Shown here: piece by piece, positions 1 to 5,346 of the stretch
Layout of the letters: every line of letters begins with the position of its first letter
Position numbering within the stretch: position 1 is the stretch's first letter
Assembly (NCBI GenBank): GCA_023392555.1
Contig: JAEVYW010000280.1
Location: forward strand, 1 to 5,346
Direction of reading: 5' to 3'
Origin: Pseudomonadota bacterium
Lineage (GTDB): Bacteria > Pseudomonadota > Alphaproteobacteria > Sphingomonadales > Sphingomonadaceae
Length of the DNA: 5,346 bases
Notes under the pieces: generated by a model
What the model was told of the DNA's origin: nothing
The model's input: only the letters and a program-made list of their open reading frames with translations
Database searches by the model: none
Made by a program: the position numbers and the translations under genes

Positions 1-27
1 CCTTGTTCGTGCTGAGGGTCTCGAGGC

Positions 28-1140
<1,113 letters not shown>

Positions 1141-1150
1141 GAGTCGATAT

Positions 1151-1157
1151 CTCCCTT
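1151..1157 (-). promoter_or_regulatory. Ribosome binding site of the formaldehyde dehydrogenase gene
   Basis: Read on the minus strand this is AAGGGAG, ending 10 nt before the ATG at 1140. It is a good Shine-Dalgarno match and supports the annotated start. Confidence 0.7.
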
Positions 1158-1208
1158 GATCGCGCCGCCATTGCCACCGTCGGAGCCATGCGCCAATGCT
1201 CTTGCGCG

Positions 1209-1214
1209 AAGGAG
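1209..1214 (+). promoter_or_regulatory. Ribosome binding site that fixes the SDR start at 1221
   Basis: AAGGAG lies 6 nt before the ATG at 1221. An in-frame ATG at 1188 would add 11 residues (MRQCSCAKERA) that do not resemble an SDR N-terminus. The strong site here makes 1221 the better start. Confidence 0.85.
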
Positions 1215-1220
1215 AGGGCG

Positions 1221-1988
1221 ATGACCGATAGATCGCTTGAGGGCCGCCATGCGTTGATCACCGGTGGAGGCACCGGCATCGGCGCAGCGACCGCCGAGTT
1301 GCTTCATGCCGCGGGCGCGAAAATCTCGCTGCTCGGGCGGCGCATCGAGCCGCTTCAGGAGGTCGCAGCCAAGGTCGAAGGCGCCGCCATTCGCTGCGAC
1401 GTCTCCGTCCCCGAGAGCATCACGTCCGCGTTCGACGAAGCCCGCTCCGCCAACGGTCCGATCGACCTCCTGATCGTCAACGCCGGCATCGCCGAAAGCG
1501 CGCCGTTCCACCGCATGACGCGCGAAAGCTGGGACCGCATCATTGGCGTCAACCTGACCGGTGCGTTCGACACGGTGCAGGCGGGGCTTCCCGACCTCCT
1601 CAAGGCGGACGATGCGCGCGTCGTCTTCATCGCTTCCGTCGCGAGCCTTCGCGGCGTTCCCTATGCCGCGCATTACGCAGCGTCGAAGCACGGACTGCTC
1701 GGCCTGATGCGCTCGATGGCGGCGGAATATGCGAAGTCGCAGATGACCGTGAACGCGGTCTGCCCGGGCTATGTCGACACGCCGATGACCGACCAATCCG
1801 TCTCGCGGGTTTCGCAGATCACCGGAAAGGGCGACGACTTTGCGCGCTCGGCGATCACCAACATGAATGCGAGCGGCCGGCTGGTCGATCCGCAGGCGAT
1901 CGCGAACCTCGTGCTGATGCTGTGCCTGCCGCTTAGCCGCGACATCAACGGCGCCGCCGTGACCATCGACGGGGGCACTAGCGCGTGA
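1221..1988 (+). CDS. SDR family NAD(P)-dependent oxidoreductase, probable 3-hydroxyacyl-CoA dehydrogenase-type step
   Basis: This is a classical short-chain dehydrogenase/reductase of 255 residues, the usual length. The cofactor motif TGGGTGIG is at 14-21 and NAG at 87-89. The catalytic tetrad is N111, S139, Y152 and K156 (YAASK), and PG follows at 182-183. Beta-strand 2 ends in G39-R40-R41 rather than an acidic residue, which hints at NADP(H), though this is not decisive. The C-terminus [11 protein letters not shown] is typical of FabG-like members. Sequence alone does not give the substrate. It heads a run of acyl-CoA genes and overlaps the crotonase gene by 4 bases, so oxidation or reduction of a hydroxyacyl/ketoacyl-CoA ring intermediate is the likely job (inference). 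A general 3-oxoacyl-ACP reductase is less likely in this setting. The start is chosen by the AAGGAG at 1209. Confidence 0.92.
   Translation: MTDRSLEGRHALITGGGTGIGAATAELLHAAGAKISLLGRRIEPLQEVAAKVEGAAIRCDVSVPESITSAFDEARSANGPIDLLIVNAGIAESAPFHRMTRESWDRIIGVNLTGAFDTVQAGLPDLLKADDARVVFIASVASLRGVPYAAHYAASKHGLLGLMRSMAAEYAKSQMTVNAVCPGYVDTPMTDQSVSRVSQITGKGDDFARSAITNMNASGRLVDPQAIANLVLMLCLPLSRDINGAAVTIDGGTSA
1985..1988 (+). promoter_or_regulatory. GTGA stop/start overlap, SDR to crotonase
   Basis: The GTG start of the crotonase gene shares bases with the TGA stop of the SDR gene. A GGGGG run at 1971-1975, 9 nt upstream inside the SDR gene, can serve as the ribosome binding site. This arrangement indicates translational coupling in one transcript. 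Confidence 0.75.
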
Positions 1989-2794
1989 GCTTCGACCCGG
2001 CGACGTTCCGGCCTGAGCACTTCCTCTGGCAGTTGGCCGACGGCGTCGCGACGATCACGCTCAACCGGCCGGAGCGGAAGAACCCGCTGACGTTCGAAAG
2101 CTATGCCGAGCTTCGCGACACCTTCCGCGCGCTGACCGATGCGCCGGGCGTGAAGGTCGTCATCATTCGTGGCCAGGGCGGCAATTTCTGTTCCGGGGGT
2201 GACGTCCACGAGATCATCCGTCCTCTGACCAAGATGGACGATGCCGGCCTGCTCGAGTTCACGACGATGACTGGCGATCTCGTCAAAGCGATCCGCGCCT
2301 GCCCGCAGCCGATCGTCGCCGCCGTCGAGGGCGTCTGCGCCGGCGCGGGGGCGATCCTGGCGATGGCCAGCGACATCCGTTTCGCTTCGCCGAGCGCCAA
2401 GGCCGCCTTCCTATTCACCCGCGTTGGCCTCAGCGGGGCCGACATGGGCGCCTGCGCTATCCTGCCGCGCATCATCGGCCATGGCCGCGCGGCGGAGCTG
2501 CTGTTCACCGGACGCTCCATGTCCGCCGACGAAGGCCTCGCCTGGGGCTTTTGGAACCGCGTCGTCGAGGATGTGCTGGCCGAAGCGAACGCGCTTGCGC
2601 TGCAGCTCGCGCGCGGTCCGACCTTCGCTCACGCCATGACCAAGCGGCAGCTCGACGCCGAATGGCACGTGTCGATCGATGAGGCGATCACCATGGAGGC
2701 CGAAGCGCAGGCGGTGTGCATGAAGACGAAGGACTTCCACCGCGCCTATGAAGCGTTCGCGGCCAAGCGGAGGCCGGAGTTCCAGGGCAATTGA
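1985..2794 (+). CDS. Enoyl-CoA hydratase/isomerase family (crotonase-fold) protein
   Basis: This crotonase-superfamily protein of 269 residues acts on acyl-CoA thioesters in the cytosol. The fold signatures are present: [10 protein letters not shown] near 26-35, the first oxyanion-hole segment FCSGGD at 68-73, and [14 protein letters not shown] at 113-126, which supplies the second. The two glutamates that activate water in canonical hydratases (rat Glu144 and Glu164) align by hand with I124 and R146. An aspartate, D153 in GLSGADMG, lies close to the catalytic Asp of PaaG-type isomerases. It may therefore isomerise a double bond, or hydrate or cleave by another route, so the product name should stay general. 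It starts with GTG overlapping the SDR stop, and 140 bp separate it from the acyl-CoA dehydrogenase gene. A ring-directed beta-oxidation step is the inferred role. Confidence 0.92.
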   Translation: MSFDPATFRPEHFLWQLADGVATITLNRPERKNPLTFESYAELRDTFRALTDAPGVKVVIIRGQGGNFCSGGDVHEIIRPLTKMDDAGLLEFTTMTGDLVKAIRACPQPIVAAVEGVCAGAGAILAMASDIRFASPSAKAAFLFTRVGLSGADMGACAILPRIIGHGRAAELLFTGRSMSADEGLAWGFWNRVVEDVLAEANALALQLARGPTFAHAMTKRQLDAEWHVSIDEAITMEAEAQAVCMKTKDFHRAYEAFAAKRRPEFQGN

Positions 2795-2934
2795 GCGGCT
2801 GTCCTACAATGGCGGTTCTAGTTTAGGCTCATGCGCATGCAGTTCGGATCATCGCTTCGTCCTGATCGAATTCGGAAGTCGCGGCCGTTGGAAATCATCG
2901 CCGTCACTGAGAACATTGGGACCTTTCGCGACTG
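2795..2934 (+). promoter_or_regulatory. 140-bp gap with possible internal promoter and small palindrome
   Basis: This is the only real gap in the plus-strand gene run. TTGGAA (2888-2893) and GAACAT (2911-2916) with a 17-nt spacer match sigma-70 elements at 4 of 6 and 3 of 6 positions. That would place transcription start close to the ATG at 2935. A TACAAT at 2805-2810 resembles a -10 element but has no -35 partner. CATGCGCATG (2830-2839) is a perfect 10-bp palindrome, and CGAATTCG (2867-2874) is an 8-bp one; either could be an operator or chance. No stem followed by a T-run was seen, so there is no clear terminator, and no coding sequence can be supported here. Confidence 0.3.
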
Positions 2935-4077
2935 ATGCCGGACTCCAGCTTCCTCTCCTGGCCCTTCTTCGAGCCTCGCCATCGCGATCTGGCGGACCGG
3001 CTGCAAAGGTTCGGCGAGGGCGGGGACGGCCACAGCAACGACGTCGATCATCAGTGCCGCAAGCTCGTTGCAGCGCTGGGCAGCGCCGGACTCCTCAAGC
3101 TTTGCGTTTCCGACGGTGAAACGCGCCCGGATGTGCGCAGTCTCGCACTCGCCCGCGAAACGCTCGCCTATCATAGCGGCCTAGCGGACTTCGCCTTCGC
3201 CATGCAGGGCCTCGGCTCTGGCGCGATCTCGCTGTTCGGAACGATCGAGCAGAAGCGCCGGTGGCTCCCGCGGGTCGCGAGCGGAGAAGCCATCGCCGCC
3301 TTCGCCATGACCGAGCCGGAATGCGGTTCCGATGCCGCGAACATGGCCACGTCGGCCATGCGCGACGGCAACGAATGGGTGATCGTCGGCGAGAAGACGC
3401 TGATCTCCAACGGGGGGATCGCGGACTTCTATCTGACCTTCGCGCGCACCGGGGAAGGCGAGGGGGCGCGCGGTCTCTCGGCGTTCATCGTGCCTGCCGA
3501 AGCGGTGACCGTTGAAGAACGCATCGAGGTCATCGCCCCGCACCCCCTCGCGCGGCTTAAGTACGACAACGTCCGAATCCCGGCCGACGCCATAGTCGGC
3601 GAGCCCGGAGAGGGCTTCCGTGTCGGCATGGAAACGCTCAATCTGTTTCGGGTTACGGTCGGCGCTGCCGCGCTCGGATTCGCGCGGCGGGCGCTCGACG
3701 AGGCGCTAAGCTTCGCGGCCAACCGCCGGCTTGGCAGCGAGACGCTCGCCGACAATGCGGTCACTCAAGCCAAGCTCGCCGACATGGCGCTGGCGATCGA
3801 TGCCTCCGCTTTGCTCATCTACCGCGCCGCCTGGCAGCAGGATGAAGGCGGCACCGATCATCGCCGCGCCGCCGCAATGGCCAAGCTCCACGCGACCGAA
3901 GCCGCGCAACGGGTGATCGACGCCGCGGTGCAGATGCACGGCGGGCAGGGCGTGACCAAGGGCGCCAAGGTCGAAGAACTCTATCGCGAAGTCCGCGCGC
4001 TCCGCATCTACGAAGGGGCGAGCGAAGTGCAGCGCCAGATCATCGCCCGCGACCTGCTTCGGGAGCATCGCGCATGA
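2935..4077 (+). CDS. Acyl-CoA dehydrogenase family protein
   Basis: This FAD-dependent acyl-CoA dehydrogenase of 380 residues has the normal family length. It would introduce or remove an alpha,beta double bond in an acyl-CoA, passing electrons to electron-transfer flavoprotein. Domains run in order: an alpha-helical N-terminal domain to about 120, a middle beta domain with the flavin/substrate motif [14 protein letters not shown] at 123-136, the strand segment LKYDNVRIP at 208-216, and a C-terminal helical domain with VQMHGGQGV at 332-340. The catalytic base is visible as E360 in IYEGASEVQ. The ATG at 2935 is the first usable start, since an in-frame TGA lies at 2908-2910. The Shine-Dalgarno is poor (GGGA at 2918-2921, 13 nt away), unlike the other genes. 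It overlaps the RidA-family gene by 4 bases. A cyclic CoA thioester as substrate is inferred from neighbours; a straight-chain substrate is not excluded. Confidence 0.94.
   Translation: MPDSSFLSWPFFEPRHRDLADRLQRFGEGGDGHSNDVDHQCRKLVAALGSAGLLKLCVSDGETRPDVRSLALARETLAYHSGLADFAFAMQGLGSGAISLFGTIEQKRRWLPRVASGEAIAAFAMTEPECGSDAANMATSAMRDGNEWVIVGEKTLISNGGIADFYLTFARTGEGEGARGLSAFIVPAEAVTVEERIEVIAPHPLARLKYDNVRIPADAIVGEPGEGFRVGMETLNLFRVTVGAAALGFARRALDEALSFAANRRLGSETLADNAVTQAKLADMALAIDASALLIYRAAWQQDEGGTDHRRAAAMAKLHATEAAQRVIDAAVQMHGGQGVTKGAKVEELYREVRALRIYEGASEVQRQIIARDLLREHRA
4074..4077 (+). promoter_or_regulatory. ATGA stop/start overlap, acyl-CoA dehydrogenase to RidA-family gene
   Basis: The ATG of the RidA-family gene overlaps the TGA of the dehydrogenase gene. 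GGGAG at 4061-4065 lies 8 nt upstream as ribosome binding site. This indicates co-transcription and coupled translation. Confidence 0.8.
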
Positions 4078-4466
4078 AGACGCTGCAGCCGCCCGGATGG
4101 CCTCGGCCAAAGGGCTATTCCAACGGCATGGCGGCGCACGGCCGCTTCGTTTTCACCGCCGGCGTCGTCGGCTGGGACGAGACCGAGACCTTCACGTCCG
4201 ACACGCTCGCCGGCCAGTTCGCGCAGGCGCTGCGCAACATCGTGGCCATCCTCGAGTGCGACGGCGCAGGGCCCGAAAACATCGCGCGCATGACCTGCTA
4301 CGTCACGTCCATCGACGATTACCTCGCGAGTTCGCAGGAGATCGGTGCGGCGTGGCGCGAGAGCCTCGGCAAGCATTATCCGGCCATGGCGCTGGTGCAG
4401 GTGGTCCGGCTGGTCGAGCCCAAGGCGCTGGTCGAGATCGAGGCTACGGCGGTGGTTCCGGAGTGA
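4074..4466 (+). CDS. RidA/YjgF/UK114 family protein, putative enamine/imine deaminase variant
   Basis: This is a small single-domain protein of 130 residues, matching the length of the RidA family, whose trimers hydrolyse reactive enamines and imines to ketones plus ammonia. Recognisable segments are GYSNGMAAHGRFVFTAG from 14 to 30, LRNIVAILECDGAG at 53-66, the MTCYVTSIDDY strand at 73-83, YPAMALVQVVRL at 102-113 and VEIEATAV at 120-127. The IEIEA-type glutamate region is kept, but the arginine of the PARS segment (E. coli Arg105), which binds the carboxylate of the iminoacid, is M105 here. The protein thus resembles the arginine-lacking Rid subgroups rather than RidA proper. It sits between and overlaps an acyl-CoA dehydrogenase and a CoA ligase gene. 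Deamination of an amino-cyclohexene-carboxyl-CoA intermediate is a reasonable inference. I give no gene symbol because orthology to ridA is doubtful. Confidence 0.9.
   Translation: MKTLQPPGWPRPKGYSNGMAAHGRFVFTAGVVGWDETETFTSDTLAGQFAQALRNIVAILECDGAGPENIARMTCYVTSIDDYLASSQEIGAAWRESLGKHYPAMALVQVVRLVEPKALVEIEATAVVPE
4463..4466 (+). promoter_or_regulatory. GTGA stop/start overlap, RidA-family gene to CoA ligase
   Basis: The GTG start of the ligase shares bases with the TGA stop of the preceding gene. GGTGG at 4451-4455, 7 nt upstream, is a modest ribosome binding site, so re-initiation by coupled ribosomes is likely. Confidence 0.65.
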
Positions 4467-5346
4467 GCTACGACAGCTTCGTCCGCGACCGCCTTCCGCC
4501 GCCCGAGCTTCAGCCGGAATTCATCCTCCTCGATTATCCCGAGCGCCTCAACGCCGCAGCCGAGCTGCTGAAGGGCGGCGAGCCGGATGCGCTCGCAATC
4601 GTCAACGACCACGGCCGCTGGACCTACGCCGACCTCGACGCCTTCAGCGGCCGCATCGCGCGAATGCTAGTCGAAGAGGAAGGCCTCGTCCCAGGCAATC
4701 GCGTGCTGCTGCGCGGACCTAACGGCTACACCATGTTTGCGGCCTGGCTCGGCGTGCTGAAGGCCGGGGGCGTCGTCGTCGCGACCATGCCCTTGCTCCG
4801 TCCCGGCGAGATCGCGACGGTGATAGAGCGGGCGCAGATCAGCCATGCGATCGTCGACAGCCGCTTCATCGGCGACTTCCGCGAAGCGCAGGACCAGACG
4901 CATTCGATCAAGTCAGTCGTGAAGTACGACGGCGACTACGGCCGAGGCGAGCTCGAGACGCGCACCGCCTCGCTCGAGCCGATGCCGCCCGCCAACACGG
5001 GTCGCGACGATCCCGCGCTAATCGCGTTCACCAGCGGCACCACCGGCGTGCCCAAGGGCTGCGTCCAGTTCCACCGCGACATCCTCGCGCCATGCGACAC
5101 GTTCGCGAAGCATCTCGTCGGCCCGAAGCCCGGCGATGTCTTCATGACCAGCGCGCCCATGGCCTTCACCTTCGGCCTCGGCATCACACTCATGTTCCCG
5201 CTCCGCTTTGGCGCGGCGGCCGCGACGATCGAGCAGGCGACCCCGCCGAAGATGATCGAGGCCATCGTGAAGCACGGCGTGACACACCTCGGCACCGCTC
5301 CGACGGCGTACAAGGCGCTGTTGTCGCAGCCCGCGCTGGACGACGC
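4463..5346 (+). CDS. Benzoate/2-aminobenzoate-CoA ligase-like AMP-forming synthetase (3' end outside window)
   Basis: The frame is open from the GTG at 4463 to the window edge, giving 294 codons, about 55% of the roughly 540 residues usual for benzoate-CoA ligases. Such enzymes join an aromatic acid to CoA through an acyl-adenylate, using ATP and releasing AMP and pyrophosphate. The N-terminus carries WTYADLDAFSGRIA at 53-66, a motif shared by the ANL superfamily. The phosphate-binding loop FTSGTTGVPKG is at 189-199, with K198. MAFTFGLG at 233-240 and HLGTAPTAYKALL at 275-287 match the acid-binding region of benzoate/2-aminobenzoate-CoA ligases rather than long-chain fatty acid or acetate ligases. 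The hinge and C-terminal catalytic lysine lie beyond the window. It is translationally coupled to the RidA-family gene and presumably starts the pathway by activating its substrate. 2-Aminobenzoate is favoured by the neighbours, while benzoate or salicylate remain possible. Confidence 0.9.
   Translation, partial: MSYDSFVRDRLPPPELQPEFILLDYPERLNAAAELLKGGEPDALAIVNDHGRWTYADLDAFSGRIARMLVEEEGLVPGNRVLLRGPNGYTMFAAWLGVLKAGGVVVATMPLLRPGEIATVIERAQISHAIVDSRFIGDFREAQDQTHSIKSVVKYDGDYGRGELETRTASLEPMPPANTGRDDPALIAFTSGTTGVPKGCVQFHRDILAPCDTFAKHLVGPKPGDVFMTSAPMAFTFGLGITLMFPLRFGAAAATIEQATPPKMIEAIVKHGVTHLGTAPTAYKALLSQPALDD

Larger units (their letters stand above)
1141..1220. promoter_or_regulatory. 80-bp divergent spacer between the dehydrogenase and the CoA-pathway operon
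   Basis: This spacer must hold the start signals for both divergent genes unless one promoter lies inside a coding region. On the plus strand, TTGCCA (1171-1176) and AATGCT (1195-1200) with an 18-nt spacer match sigma-70 -35/-10 elements at 5 of 6 and 3 of 6 positions. On the minus strand the best -35-like string is TTGGCG, with only a poor -10 behind it. No convincing inverted repeat for a regulator was found. The promoter reading is weak, because alphaproteobacterial promoters are relaxed and such matches arise by chance. Confidence 0.3.

Noticed and set aside
1167..1198. CATTG / CAATG inverted pair in the divergent spacer as an operator
   Set aside because: The arms are only 5 bp and flanking bases do not extend the match.
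1188..1220. Upstream ATG at 1188 as start of the SDR gene
   Set aside because: The added residues do not look like an SDR N-terminus, and the AAGGAG at 1209-1214 is correctly spaced for the ATG at 1221.
2843..2870. Imperfect inverted repeat TTCGGATC / GATCGAA as a terminator
   Set aside because: The arms are short and mismatched by one base, the loop is 13 nt and there is no T-run after it.
2848..2901. Direct repeat ATCATCGC at 2848-2855 and 2894-2901
   Set aside because: Eight bases repeated twice within a short stretch is easily chance, and the spacing does not suggest an operator pair on one helix face with any confidence.
2748..3119. Plus-strand open frame spanning the 140-bp gap
   Set aside because: It overlaps both flanking genes in another frame, is Arg/Ser-rich in translation and has no motif. 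It appears to be a composition artefact.

Overview
The window reads as GC-rich chromosomal DNA from a Gram-negative, glutathione-using bacterium. Base composition, codon choice and tightly packed head-to-tail genes suit an alphaproteobacterium, perhaps a sphingomonad. That placement is an impression from the sequence, with no rRNA or phylogenetic marker to confirm it. No tRNA, rRNA, insertion sequence, CRISPR array or phage gene was seen.

Layout: one gene on the minus strand (28-1140) encodes a complete class III, glutathione-dependent alcohol/formaldehyde dehydrogenase. An 80-bp divergent spacer separates it from five plus-strand genes. These are a short-chain dehydrogenase/reductase (1221-1988), a crotonase-fold enoyl-CoA hydratase/isomerase (1985-2794), an acyl-CoA dehydrogenase (2935-4077), a small RidA/YjgF-family protein (4074-4466), and the first 294 codons of an AMP-forming benzoate/2-aminobenzoate-CoA ligase-like enzyme (4463 to the window edge). 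Three of the four junctions are 4-base stop/start overlaps (GTGA, ATGA, GTGA). The exception is a 140-bp gap at 2795-2934 that could hold an internal promoter or operator.

Taken together, the plus-strand set looks like a CoA-dependent aerobic degradation operon. The ligase would activate an aromatic acid to its CoA thioester, and the dehydrogenase, crotonase and SDR would run beta-oxidation-like steps on the dearomatised ring. The RidA protein would hydrolyse an enamine/imine. The closest known scheme I can name is 2-aminobenzoate (anthranilate) breakdown through 2-aminobenzoyl-CoA, described in Azoarcus evansii. Its key enzyme, 2-aminobenzoyl-CoA monooxygenase/reductase, is not in the window and would be expected just beyond the right edge. 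The substrate assignment is therefore inference.

Two details merit attention. The RidA-family protein has Met where RidA enzymes have the carboxylate-binding Arg105, which fits a substrate whose carboxylate is tied up as a CoA thioester. The crotonase lacks both glutamates of canonical enoyl-CoA hydratases by hand alignment, and resembles PaaG-type isomerases.
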